Shown in pieces: positions 26,586 through 36,260 of a DNA stretch of 64,000 nucleotides. This stretch comes from Psychrobacter sp. MF31 (lineage in GTDB: Bacteria > Pseudomonadota > Gammaproteobacteria > Pseudomonadales > Moraxellaceae): positions 186,001 to 250,000 of the forward strand of contig NZ_JABBDX010000001.1 of assembly GCF_012847335.1 (NCBI RefSeq), read 5' to 3'. The position numbers and the translations under genes are program-made. The number at the start of each line of letters is the position of its first letter. Position 1 is the stretch's first letter. The notes below the pieces were generated by a model. It was not told the DNA's origin, made no database searches, and saw only the letters and a list, made by a program, of their open reading frames with translations.

Positions 26586-28979
26586 AGGTTTTGGCAATGG
26601 CGTTTTGGCATTACACGGGATCTCAGGATTGGCTTTTGAAATAGCCGCGTCCTCAGATTTTTCGTATTGAATATCTTCTAAATATGGCACGCTATTGAGC
26701 TCATCGTCATTTAACCCATCATCTAAATCGATGATTTTTTTTGGGGAGTCTTTGGTGAGCGCCGATAAGTTATGATCGCCATGGTTTTGAGTGATCTCAT
26801 CGGACAACGTTTGGTTATAATGAATGTCCGTTTGCGTTTCTGCCGATTGAATGGATTGCGGCAATACCTGAACGTCGGATAGGCGTCTGACCACATAGTT
26901 ATTAGGAATCGGCTTACCATTTTTTTGTGCCACATCTTCAAAAATCATATGACCTTGGCTGTTGATTCGCGCGTATTTCATCGGTTTTTCGCGTGGCCAT
27001 AAAAAGTCAGAAGGGTGGCTGACCAAATGCGCAAAAATCAGTTGGATCAAGCGACCCCACTCCAAAAACTTCACATCTTTTGAGCGCAGCGCCACAATCA
27101 GAGCTAAGGTAAAGCTGACCATCAAGTTGACCAAACCAATCAGCGCGACGCCTAACACGGATATGATCACCAAAGAGGCGCTTAACTGATCAGGGGCAAC
27201 GTTAAATAACCCATGAGCTAAGTTGGCTGAGGCAAAGGCAATATGGCGAATGTCGATAGGAAGCCCAAAGATAAACCCAATCGTCGCGGTACTTCCTAAA
27301 AATACCCCGAAAATAAAGTTGCCCATAATCGCGCCTAAGTTTGCTTCCACAAAATCGCCAAAGCGTTCGCGCCACGTTTTAGATAATAAGCGATTGACCA
27401 GCCAGTGGCGCTTGATTCGAGCGCCAATTTTATTATAAACCGCTAAGTTGTCGTAATAGCCGGCAATGAGTCCGGATAAAAACAAATATACCCCAGCGAT
27501 GGCGGCATGTGGCAAGGCTAATGAGTGAATCGGGTCAAGCTCATGAAGCAAATGCGCCGCTTTGTCGGTATTGATCATCGGCGCGCCGGTATAGTGCAGC
27601 CAAAGAAACGAAATCAACAGCGCAACTGGCGCTGCCATCATGACGTTACCAATGATGGCGATAAATTGCGTTCGCATGATATCAACAATCAGCTCAGACA
27701 ATTTGGTCAACTGATGCGACTTTTTACCAGAGCCACTTGAAATGGTTGAGGCAATGGCAGCGGCGGTCATGGCAGGCTGTTTGGTGGCAACCGTCCCATG
27801 AATAATGTGAATAAAGACAAATCCCAAGCCATAAATCATGCTGTTCACAAACGCTCGACCAATGGGCGCCAGTGCCAGCTGATAAGCTAAAATCTTAGTC
27901 GTTCCCATAAAGGCAATGACAAAGCCGCCGGTTGCTGCCATTTTGAGCATCTTGCGATAGCCGGCTTTGTCGGTGCTGATATAATGTTCACCGCGTCGGC
28001 TTGCGTTTTCAGTCACTTTTCGTGACAAAAGCTTGGTATTGTTGTCGATCAAATAAACGATACTATAGCGGCGATTGGCAGCAATGATTAGGGTTTGAAT
28101 CAGCTCAATGATGGCTTTATCGCGCTTTTGCGAATTGATGGTCAATAAATCTGTCAAAATGCGCATGCGCTGAAGGCTTTGATCAAGCCTTAGCATCATA
28201 TTGGTCGCGCGAATCGAAATGCCTGTTTTATAAATGCGCTTTCGGACGGTGGCAACGATCTCCTCACACTGCTCAAGCATGACCAAAAGCGGTGCGGGGT
28301 TTACTGCCTCTTCAGGGATGATGTCCGTTAACGTATCAAGCTCATGCGCCTCGCGATATTGGTTAACAAACAATACCGCTTCTTGGTTTTGCGCCACAAA
28401 CGATGCTGAATAGTTCAAAATCTGCGGATAAGACTCCATCAAATCCGGATGCAGTCCCACACCAGTAATGCGATAAGATAAAATGACAATGGCATTTAAA
28501 ATATTGTTTTTAACCGTTGCGACCAGATGCAAATGCTCATCTTTGACTTTTAGCAGTGCAATCAAAGTATCCCATTTATCAGAATCAATATTGGCAAGCC
28601 AGCGCTCATCAAAGCGATTGTCAAGCAAATAAGCGACCAGCTCGACCACCGAATCATCTTCAGGAAGCAGCGGCAAAAACCGGTGACCGATCAAGCGCCG
28701 AAGCCCACTAAAAAAGCCCTGATCCGACATAATTCCGGTATCAGTGAATAAAGCAATCTGGCGATACTGAATGATCAATTTGAGCACAAAGCTTGCCAAA
28801 CCATCGGCATACTCAGGATGCGCTTGCAACACCTCAATCAGCTCTTGAATTCGCGCATTGGCAAGCTCAGGCTCTTTATCAGACGCGCGCAACTCATCCA
28901 CCAAACGTTTAAGAACGGAAGCTTCAGGAACGTCGCTCAGCGCGGTAATCTGCTGTAAAATGCGTTTTATTTCTGACAC
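26559..28979 (-). CDS. SpecificRecomb-family (Gcr-like) multi-pass membrane protein
   Basis: Protein of 806 residues with a GTG start supported by AGGTG. It matches the family named 'site-specific recombinase' (SpecificRecomb, Gcr). The N-terminal half is helical and soluble; from about residue 340 to 620 there are several clear membrane helices (for example IIGNVMMAAPVALLISFLWL and NFIFGVFLGSTATIGFIF). The C-terminal 150 residues are polar and acidic with a Pro/Lys end. No tyrosine or serine recombinase catalytic motif is visible, so the recombinase label is doubtful. Function unknown; a membrane or envelope role is inferred. Confidence 0.85.
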   Translation of the reverse strand: MSEIKRILQQITALSDVPEASVLKRLVDELRASDKEPELANARIQELIEVLQAHPEYADGLASFVLKLIIQYRQIALFTDTGIMSDQGFFSGLRRLIGHRFLPLLPEDDSVVELVAYLLDNRFDERWLANIDSDKWDTLIALLKVKDEHLHLVATVKNNILNAIVILSYRITGVGLHPDLMESYPQILNYSASFVAQNQEAVLFVNQYREAHELDTLTDIIPEEAVNPAPLLVMLEQCEEIVATVRKRIYKTGISIRATNMMLRLDQSLQRMRILTDLLTINSQKRDKAIIELIQTLIIAANRRYSIVYLIDNNTKLLSRKVTENASRRGEHYISTDKAGYRKMLKMAATGGFVIAFMGTTKILAYQLALAPIGRAFVNSMIYGLGFVFIHIIHGTVATKQPAMTAAAIASTISSGSGKKSHQLTKLSELIVDIMRTQFIAIIGNVMMAAPVALLISFLWLHYTGAPMINTDKAAHLLHELDPIHSLALPHAAIAGVYLFLSGLIAGYYDNLAVYNKIGARIKRHWLVNRLLSKTWRERFGDFVEANLGAIMGNFIFGVFLGSTATIGFIFGLPIDIRHIAFASANLAHGLFNVAPDQLSASLVIISVLGVALIGLVNLMVSFTLALIVALRSKDVKFLEWGRLIQLIFAHLVSHPSDFLWPREKPMKYARINSQGHMIFEDVAQKNGKPIPNNYVVRRLSDVQVLPQSIQSAETQTDIHYNQTLSDEITQNHGDHNLSALTKDSPKKIIDLDDGLNDDELNSVPYLEDIQYEKSEDAAISKANPEIPCNAKTPLPKPKKPPNLPD

Positions 28980-29150
28980 CGAACACCTATTATTATTATG
29001 ACTTGAAATTGTTATTGGCAGTCATTGTTGCCAACGTTTTCACTTATCATCCTTATAAGCTCACCGTATTCTAATCGGAATAATTTAAAAATGTTCAACT
29101 ATTTTGTTAGCAGTTGCGAACGCCGCTGATTTTAAAGCGGATTTTGGGAT

Positions 29151-29176
29151 AAAAAAGGACAGTTGCTACTGTCCTT
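29151..29176 (-). terminator. terminator after the downstream acyl-CoA dehydrogenase
   Basis: 9-bp perfect inverted repeat (AAGGACAGT / ACTGTCCTT) with loop TGCT. Read on the minus strand it is followed by T6. The rest of the 28980-29279 spacer shows no gene. Confidence 0.88.
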
Positions 29177-29279
29177 ATTTTTGAGAGTTTTTTACCTTAG
29201 CGCAACTAAGTTTAGCTTAACAATGAAAAATTGCGATAGCCCCATTCCAAATGGGATCAAGCCAAACGCAATCGCGGCA

Positions 29280-31064
29280 TTAACGGATAGCTTGGCTAAA
29301 ATAGTCCAAATCAAAGCTCATGATCGGATCGCTTCCTGCCTCGACCATTTTGGCATGTGCCTCAAGCCGTGGCAAAATCCGCGCGACAAAATAGTTGGCA
29401 AGCTTGGCTTTATTTTGATAAAAATCGCCCGCTTTGCCATTAGCGGCTTCCACCATCATGGCAAACATATAGGCGTAGCACAAATAGCCTGCTGCATGCA
29501 TGAAATCGACCGCGCAGCCGTTGATCTCGCTTTTACGCGAGCCAATATTGCCAAGCACTGTTTGGGTTAACTGCTCAATGGTGTCCGCCGATTTAAGCGT
29601 TGCGGCTTTAATGGCATGATCGGCGCTCATAGTTGCCACAAAGCTGCGGATTTCATCTAAAAAGTTGAGCAGATATTTGCCTTCATTTTTTGCAACTTTT
29701 CGACCTAAAAAATCCAGCGCTTGAATGCCGTTAGCACCTTCATAAATCTGCGCAATTCGGGTATCGCGAACGATTTGCTCCATGCCCCATTCTTTAATGT
29801 AGCCATGACCGCCAAAAACTTGCTGACAATCTACAGTTGCCTCAAGCGCTTTATCAGTTAAAAAGGCTTTGGCAATTGGTGTTAATAGTGCCACGCGAGC
29901 GGCTGCCGACTTTGCCGCTTCCATATCGGTGCTAAATTTTTCGGTATCGAGCTGTTTGGCAACATACATAGCAAAGCAGCGCGATGCCTCACTATTGGCT
30001 TTGGCATTGAGCAGCATCCGGCGAACGTCAGCATGATAAATGATGGCGTCAGCAGGCTTTTCTGGGCTTTGGATTTGGGTATCGCTGCGACCTTGACCGC
30101 GATCGAGTGCATATTGCGCGGCGTTTTGATAGGCAAGCTCAGTGCCGCCAAGACCTTGAAGCCCCATAGTGACGCGCTCATAGTTCATCATGATAAACAT
30201 CGAGGACAGCCCCGTGTTTTCCGCGCCAACCATCCAGCCTTGAGCATTATCAAAGTTCATCACACAAGTGGCGGATGCTTTGATGCCCATTTTGTGCTCA
30301 ATTGACCCTGCTGCCACGTTATTGCGAGCGCCCAAGCTGCCATCGTCATTCACCAAAAATTTTGGCACTAAAAATAGTGAGATGCCTTTTGAGCCTTCAG
30401 GGGCGTTTGGCGTTTTAGCAAGTACCAAATGGATGATGTTTTCGGTTAAGTCATGCTCGCCGCCGGTAATAAAAATTTTGGTGCCAGAAATATTGTAACT
30501 GCCATCATCATTTGGCGTGGCTTTGGTTTTGATGATTCCCAAATCCGTTCCGGCATGCGGCTCGGTTAGGCACATGGTTCCCGACCAAATTCCTGAATAT
30601 AGATTTTCTAAATATTTTTCTTTTTGTTCCTCACTTGCTGCCGCGTTTAAACAAAGCGTTGCGCCAACGGTGAGGTTCGGGTAGAGCGCAAAGGATTGGT
30701 TGGTGGTGAACATCATCTCTTCGGTCAGCATGGTGACCATTTTAGGAAAGCCTTGACCGCCAAAGTCGGGGTTGCCACCAAGACCAACCCAGCCGGATTC
30801 GGCGTACTGCTGATAGGCGTCTTTAAAGCCTTTAGGCGTTGTCACTACGCCGTCACCTTGATAGCGTGCGCCTTCGTCATCACCGGATTGGTTGATCGGA
30901 AGTAATACGTTTTTAGAAAATTTTGCCATTTCTTCTAAAATCATATCAACCGTTTCTAAATCGACATGAGTAAGATTTTCATTGTTTTGCCAAAAGCTTG
31001 GGGCGTCAAACACATCTTTTAAAATAAAGCGCATGTCTTGTAAGGGCGCATTATAATCAGCCAT
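29280..31064 (-). CDS. FadE-type acyl-CoA dehydrogenase (copy 1)
   Basis: Flavoenzyme of 594 residues, longer than classical 380-residue dehydrogenases because of a C-terminal extension typical of the large FadE-like group. It carries TMCLTEPHAGTDLG (FAD/substrate region), KIFITGGEHDL, NYERVTMGLQG and QVFGGHGYIKEWGMEQIVRD, where the flavin loop and catalytic region lie. The first step of fatty-acid beta-oxidation is the expected role. It is a close paralogue of the gene upstream, with both genes on the same strand and 195 bases between them. Confidence 0.94.
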   Translation of the reverse strand: MADYNAPLQDMRFILKDVFDAPSFWQNNENLTHVDLETVDMILEEMAKFSKNVLLPINQSGDDEGARYQGDGVVTTPKGFKDAYQQYAESGWVGLGGNPDFGGQGFPKMVTMLTEEMMFTTNQSFALYPNLTVGATLCLNAAASEEQKEKYLENLYSGIWSGTMCLTEPHAGTDLGIIKTKATPNDDGSYNISGTKIFITGGEHDLTENIIHLVLAKTPNAPEGSKGISLFLVPKFLVNDDGSLGARNNVAAGSIEHKMGIKASATCVMNFDNAQGWMVGAENTGLSSMFIMMNYERVTMGLQGLGGTELAYQNAAQYALDRGQGRSDTQIQSPEKPADAIIYHADVRRMLLNAKANSEASRCFAMYVAKQLDTEKFSTDMEAAKSAAARVALLTPIAKAFLTDKALEATVDCQQVFGGHGYIKEWGMEQIVRDTRIAQIYEGANGIQALDFLGRKVAKNEGKYLLNFLDEIRSFVATMSADHAIKAATLKSADTIEQLTQTVLGNIGSRKSEINGCAVDFMHAAGYLCYAYMFAMMVEAANGKAGDFYQNKAKLANYFVARILPRLEAHAKMVEAGSDPIMSFDLDYFSQAIR

Positions 31065-31213
31065 GAGAACTCCTTGGGATAATCAAAAAATCGAAAATTA
31101 TTGTTATAGATAATTTAAAAGCAGTTTTAAAATAGTAGCAAATAGGCGCCGACTTTTATGTAGCGCTTCGTGACTGGGAATGTCAAAGAAAAGCGAACAA
31201 GGTAGCGAAAAAA

Positions 31214-31235
31214 CGGCAACCTTGAAGGGTTGCCG
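31214..31235 (-). terminator. terminator between the two acyl-CoA dehydrogenase genes
   Basis: 8-bp perfect stem CGGCAACC / GGTTGCCG with loop TTGAAG; on the minus strand it is followed by T6. The copies may therefore be separate transcription units. Confidence 0.85.
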
Positions 31236-31259
31236 AAATTTAACCTTTATCATGGCGAC

Positions 31260-33053
31260 TTAAAACGCAAACTGATCCACATCCATGCTCATAAACGGCT
31301 CAACGCCGGTGGCAATTCGCTGAACGTAAGTGGTGCTTCGTGGCAAGAGTTTGGTAAAGTAAAACTGAGCGGTTTTGATTTTGGCATCATAAAACGCTGC
31401 TTCATCTGAGCCATTATCAATTGCGGTTTGCGCCACCAATGCCATCCGCGCCCAAAGGTAGGCAAGGGTCACATAGCCACTAAAGAACAAGTAATCGACC
31501 GCCGCACCGCCGACGGCTTCAGGGTTTCCAGTTGCTTGCATGCCAATTCGTGTCGTTAATTCGCCCCATTCTTTGACGTGTTTGGCAAGCGGTCGCACAA
31601 ATTGCCCCATCGCGTCATTGTCCCAGTTGTCCTCACAGAACGTTTGGATGATTTGTACAAAGTTGGCAAGCAGTTTGCCTTGCGAGCCAAGCACTTTTCG
31701 ACCGAGTAAATCGAGCGCTTGAATTTCGGTCGTGCCCTCGTAAAGGCAAGCAATTCGCGTATCGCGGACGTTTTGTTCCATGCCCCATTCGCTGATAAAG
31801 CCGTGACCGCCGTAAACTTGAACGCCGTGGTTTGCCGCTTCAAATCCAGTTTCAGTTAAAAACGCTTTGGCAATCGGGGTGAGTAAGGATAACATTTGGT
31901 CAGCAAATTCGCGCGCCTTGCCTTCGCCTTTGGCAACCGTATCGGCAAAGTGTGATAAGTAATAAACAAGGGCGCGACCACCTTCAGCAAAGGCTTTTTC
32001 GGTTAAAAGCATGTTGCGAACGGCAGGATGAACGATAATCGGATCAGCAGCTTTGTCAGGAGCTTTTGCGCCGGAAAGTGCGCGCATGGCTAAGCGGTCT
32101 TTTGCGTAGCTAAGTGAGCCTTGAAAGGCAAATTCTGCTGCCGTTAACCCTTGAACGGCTGTGCCAATTCGAGCAACATTCATAAAGGTAAACATGCACT
32201 GTAAGCCGCGGTTTTCAGGACCAATCAGGTAGCCGGTTGCGCCATCAAAGTTCATCACGCAAGTTGCTGACGCCTTAATGCCCATTTTGTGCTCAATTGA
32301 GCCGCAAGTGACGTTATTGGCATCACCTAAACTGCCGTCATCATTGACCAAAACTTTTGGAACGATAAATAATGAAATACCTTTGGTGCCTTTTGGAGCG
32401 TTTGGCAAGCGCGCTAGCACAATATGAATGATATTGTCAGTTAAATCATGCTCACCTGCGGAAATGAAAATTTTTTGACCGGTGATTTGATAGCTGCCAT
32501 CGTCGTTGGGATCCGCTTTGGTTCGGATGATTCCTAAATCAGAGCCGGCATGAGCTTCGGTCAAACACATCGTTCCTGACCATTCGCCCGTGACCATTTT
32601 TTCCAAATAGGTGGCTTTTTGGTCATCTGTGCCATGGTGCTCAATGGTTTGGATCGCGCCATGCGACAGTCCGGGGTACATTGAAAACGACCAGTTTGCC
32701 GTTCCCATCATCTCATTAATGACCGTTGATACGGAAAATGGCAAATTTTGACCACCAAATTCTTCTTCAGCCGACAGCGCCGGAAAGCCAAGCTCGCAGT
32801 AAGCTTGATAGGCTTCTTTAAAGCCTTTTGGGGTAGTGACCGCGCCATTATCAAAATGGCAGCCCTCGGCATCGCCACTTTGGTTGAGCGGGGAGAGCTC
32901 GTTTTCAGCAAAGCTTGCTGCCATCTCAAATAGGCTGTTCATCAGGTCGCGATCAGTTTCTTGAAATTTGGGCAAAGATTGGTAATGACTTTCACTGTCA
33001 AGCAGCTCATGCATCACAAATTGAATATCACGAAGGGGTGCTTTATATTGCAT
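31260..33053 (-). CDS. FadE-type acyl-CoA dehydrogenase (copy 2)
   Basis: Paralogue of the adjacent enzyme, 597 residues. It shares TMCLTEAHAGSDLG, KIFISAGEHDL, ASATCVMNFD and GVQVYGGHGFISEWGMEQNVRD, and the same long C-terminal extension. ATG 33053 is chosen because AAAGGA lies 6 bases upstream; an ATG at 33074 is possible. The tandem arrangement suggests duplication with split chain-length preference, which is inference. Its own terminator follows the gene. Confidence 0.94.
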   Translation of the reverse strand: MQYKAPLRDIQFVMHELLDSESHYQSLPKFQETDRDLMNSLFEMAASFAENELSPLNQSGDAEGCHFDNGAVTTPKGFKEAYQAYCELGFPALSAEEEFGGQNLPFSVSTVINEMMGTANWSFSMYPGLSHGAIQTIEHHGTDDQKATYLEKMVTGEWSGTMCLTEAHAGSDLGIIRTKADPNDDGSYQITGQKIFISAGEHDLTDNIIHIVLARLPNAPKGTKGISLFIVPKVLVNDDGSLGDANNVTCGSIEHKMGIKASATCVMNFDGATGYLIGPENRGLQCMFTFMNVARIGTAVQGLTAAEFAFQGSLSYAKDRLAMRALSGAKAPDKAADPIIVHPAVRNMLLTEKAFAEGGRALVYYLSHFADTVAKGEGKAREFADQMLSLLTPIAKAFLTETGFEAANHGVQVYGGHGFISEWGMEQNVRDTRIACLYEGTTEIQALDLLGRKVLGSQGKLLANFVQIIQTFCEDNWDNDAMGQFVRPLAKHVKEWGELTTRIGMQATGNPEAVGGAAVDYLFFSGYVTLAYLWARMALVAQTAIDNGSDEAAFYDAKIKTAQFYFTKLLPRSTTYVQRIATGVEPFMSMDVDQFAF

Positions 33054-33284
33054 GGACAATCCTTTATTCATCATTTTTTAGGAAAAATTAATCGTGGTCA
33101 CCCCTGCCAAATGCAGCTTGAGTGACCACTAAGATGTATAAAAGATAGGTGGTCGGGAATAATTATACAAGGCTTGCTCCCAAACTGATAAGTCATCATC
33201 GCGCCTTGCATCTTTTCACTAAATTCCGTTATTGATGGCTTTTTTAAACTATAAAATTACCTATTATCAAGGGGTTAATGAATT

Positions 33285-35042
33285 TTAAAATTTTGAATCG
33301 TTTAAAAATTTTTCATAGTGCTGATGAGCGGCGCGTTGGTCAAGCAGCATTTTGGTGGCTTTTTCTGCGGTTACCGGATGGCTAAACCAAAAGCCTTGAC
33401 CATAATTGCAACCAATATCTACCAAAATATCACGCTGATCTTGGGTTTCGATACCTTCGGCAACTGCTTTCATATTTAACGCTTTGGCTAAATCTAAAAT
33501 GGCTTTCACAATCGCCTTTTGCGTTGAATCAACGACAATTTTGGAAGTAAAGCTTTGATCGATTTTAATAAAATCAAAGGGATATTCTTGCAAATAACTA
33601 AGTGAGGCGTAACCCGTACCAAAATCATCAAGCGCCAAACAAACGCCAAGCTCTTTGATCGCTTTGAGTTGAGATTTTACCTCGGCATGACGTAGCATCA
33701 GTGAGGATTCGGTGATTTCAATCTGAAGTCTATGACCAGAGATTTGATGAGTATCAAGCAAGGTTTTGATAACCTTGAAAAAATTAGGCTGGCTAAATTC
33801 GGCGGCATCGGCATTGATACAAATGTGCTGGGGCAGCTCTAATTTTTGCCAGTGCTGTAATTGCTCGGCAATTTGGCTTGCCATTTTATGAAACAGCTCA
33901 AATGACAATTTATATTTGGCAATGGCATCGATAAAAAAGGTGGGCGCAAGCAGTCCTTTTGTAGGGTGTTGCCAGCGCACTAAGGCTTCAAACCCAATAA
34001 TCCTGCCCGTTGTCAGCTCAATTTTAGGCTGATAATAAGGAATAAATTGCCCTTTAATCAGTCCCAATCTAAGCTCAGCTTCAAATCCTAAGCTATAATC
34101 GGTGGTGATATTTAAATCAGGGCGATACCAATAGACGTCATCACCGCCTTGCTGTTTGGCATAAAGTAAGGCTTTTTCCGCTTTGCTCATCAGATCTTTA
34201 AGATGATTGCCATGGCAGGGCGCGTAACTGACGCCGACGGAAATGTGTAAACACAGCAAATTACCGTCAACAAGAAAAGGACATTCACAAAGCTGCATGA
34301 TTAAGTCGAGCGCATTGTGAGCAAAATTTGCATCAGCAAACTCAAACAGTAAGCCAAAGTCATCGCCGCCAAAATGGGCAAAACAGTGCAATTGCTCAAG
34401 TTCTAGCGCGCTAAGCTCGTCTGAAAACTGCTTAATTAAATTATTGGTCGACTCCAAACCAAGCGTGCTAATTAAAATGCGATAGCGGTCGATATTCAAG
34501 CGAATAATCACCACTTGTTGATGGCTTTCATTGAGCAATTGGCTGGCTTGAGCTAAAAATACCTTGCGATTGGGAAGCCCTGTGATTTGATTGTAATTGT
34601 TCAGTTTATTAAGCTGATCTTTTTGCTGAGTCAGCTGGGCTTCTTGTTTGATAACATCCGTTTCATCGCGGATGATTCCGACGTAATATGCGTCACCTGC
34701 GATGATCGATTTAGAAAACATCAATTGGCAATTGATATTTTGCTCATAGCGCGTTGACATGACAATGCTTGACTGATAAACCTCATTTTCATTTAGGTTT
34801 TGAATGGCACTATTGAGCAATTGAAGCTCATGCTCGGGTAAAAATTCATTGTCATAAATGCCTAAGGGTCGCCCCAATAAAAACTCTTGACTGTAACCGA
34901 TCAAGATTTCATGGGCGCGATTGACAAAGACATAGCGCAGATCGGCATCTAAAATAAGAATAGCGTCCTCTAAATCTTCACAAAGTTTGGCGAGCAACAT
35001 GTGCTGAGTCGTTTTTGAAATGGGTTGAAATGTTGTCATCAT
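33285..35042 (-). CDS. PAS-GGDEF-EAL protein, probable c-di-GMP phosphodiesterase
   Basis: Cytoplasmic signalling protein (585 aa, no membrane segment). Residues 20-130 form a PAS sensor, followed by a GGDEF domain whose signature reads GGDDF, and an EAL domain with the intact signature EAL in GFEALVRW, DDFGTGYASL and related metal-binding residues. The changed third acidic position suggests poor cyclase activity, while EAL looks competent, so degradation of c-di-GMP is the likelier output. The signal sensed by the PAS domain is unknown. Confidence 0.92.
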   Translation of the reverse strand: MMTTFQPISKTTQHMLLAKLCEDLEDAILILDADLRYVFVNRAHEILIGYSQEFLLGRPLGIYDNEFLPEHELQLLNSAIQNLNENEVYQSSIVMSTRYEQNINCQLMFSKSIIAGDAYYVGIIRDETDVIKQEAQLTQQKDQLNKLNNYNQITGLPNRKVFLAQASQLLNESHQQVVIIRLNIDRYRILISTLGLESTNNLIKQFSDELSALELEQLHCFAHFGGDDFGLLFEFADANFAHNALDLIMQLCECPFLVDGNLLCLHISVGVSYAPCHGNHLKDLMSKAEKALLYAKQQGGDDVYWYRPDLNITTDYSLGFEAELRLGLIKGQFIPYYQPKIELTTGRIIGFEALVRWQHPTKGLLAPTFFIDAIAKYKLSFELFHKMASQIAEQLQHWQKLELPQHICINADAAEFSQPNFFKVIKTLLDTHQISGHRLQIEITESSLMLRHAEVKSQLKAIKELGVCLALDDFGTGYASLSYLQEYPFDFIKIDQSFTSKIVVDSTQKAIVKAILDLAKALNMKAVAEGIETQDQRDILVDIGCNYGQGFWFSHPVTAEKATKMLLDQRAAHQHYEKFLNDSKF

Positions 35043-35105
35043 TGGATCACCCTAAGTCAGAAGATTTGTTGGACGTCACTTTTTTACTACTTCATATTTA
35101 TAAGT

Positions 35106-35981
35106 TTATGGTAACAGTTTGAGGGCATTTAACGTCGCCAAGGCTACCACAGGCGCCGTTTCAGTTCGAAGAATACGATCACCAATTTGCCATGGTAAAA
35201 ATCCGCAACTTTCTGCAACAGTAAGCTCTTCTTCACTAAGCCCCCCTTCGGCGCCGATCAGTAACTGAACATAAGGCTTTGGTAGGCTAAGGCTGTCTAA
35301 TAACGATTTTGGCAGTAAAGGCTGATTTGCTTTTGGAACACTTAGCACCAATTTTACAGTAGGACTTTGTACCAGCGGCTGATAATATTCATCCATGCTG
35401 ATATCGGCAACAACGGGCGCCATCTTATTTGGCGCTAGGATCACATCCTCACCAAATGGCAATTGTAGCCATTCAGTGATTGGCATCGGCGCAATAATGA
35501 GTGGCACGCGATTTAGACCACATTGCTCACAAGCCGCAACCGCAACTTGCTGCCAATGTGCCAGTTTTTTATCAACTTGAGCTGATTTTAAATGAACCTC
35601 ACCATGCTGACTGCTGAGTAGCCAAATGGCAGTGACGCCAAGCTCAGTTGCCTTTTGAATCGCATAATCCATGCGCTCACCGCGGCTCATCACAAGCCCA
35701 ATCATCGTAACAATATCGGAATTACGATTTATATTTAAATGATCAAGAATCACTACCGCTGCGCTTTTTTTATCCAAATGGCTAATTTTTACCATTGTCT
35801 CGCCGCCAAACCCATCAAAAAGCACGCCTTCATCGCCAACTGCGGCGCGAAGCACTTTTATCCAATGATGAAAAATAGCAGAGGTTAGCGCAATTTCAGT
35901 GCCAATGGCTAAATCCGATAGCGCTACGGGCTTAGAAGTCAGCTCGACATCTGGGCTTTGAGAGTAAAAAAAACGTCGCAC
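35106..35981 (-). CDS. rsmE: 16S rRNA (uracil1498-N3)-methyltransferase
   Basis: SPOUT-class methyltransferase of 291 residues. Starts MRRFFYSQ as in RsmE, with the SAM knot residues near LLIGAEGGLSEEE and the late ILRTETAPVVALATLNAL segment. The start is GTG with AGGAT 9 bases upstream. In many gammaproteobacteria rsmE sits next to gshB; here it is isolated. Confidence 0.95.
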   Translation of the reverse strand: MRRFFYSQSPDVELTSKPVALSDLAIGTEIALTSAIFHHWIKVLRAAVGDEGVLFDGFGGETMVKISHLDKKSAAVVILDHLNINRNSDIVTMIGLVMSRGERMDYAIQKATELGVTAIWLLSSQHGEVHLKSAQVDKKLAHWQQVAVAACEQCGLNRVPLIIAPMPITEWLQLPFGEDVILAPNKMAPVVADISMDEYYQPLVQSPTVKLVLSVPKANQPLLPKSLLDSLSLPKPYVQLLIGAEGGLSEEELTVAESCGFLPWQIGDRILRTETAPVVALATLNALKLLP

Positions 35982-36181
35982 GATTACCGATCCTGTAAAT
36001 ATTTAAGCAAAATTAACCGCGTTGCGGCGATTATTATATATTAATTTATAGATTAAAATTATGGAAAAATGTTTATTTTTTAACAAAATAACTTTCTGGT
36101 TGATGACGACTGGTCTTAACCAACCAATCATAATGTCAGCTTTTAAGCTTTATCATCAATAAATAACAGGGCAAATAAAAA

Positions 36182-36204
36182 ACTGGCGCTCATTGAACGC
36201 CAGT
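36182..36204 (-). terminator. metF terminator
   Basis: 10-bp stem (ACTGGCGCTC with GAACGCCAGT, one G-U pair) and loop ATT; minus-strand reading is followed by T5. It lies 57 bases past the metF stop. Confidence 0.82.
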
Positions 36205-36260
36205 GCTTTACAATAATGTCAGATTATAAAATGAATGGTTTAATAAAGGGTCAAAATCGG

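Noticed and set aside
29163-29570. Open frame of 135 residues opposite the acyl-CoA dehydrogenase 3' end
   Set aside because: It begins in a terminator hairpin and is otherwise antisense to a well-supported gene.
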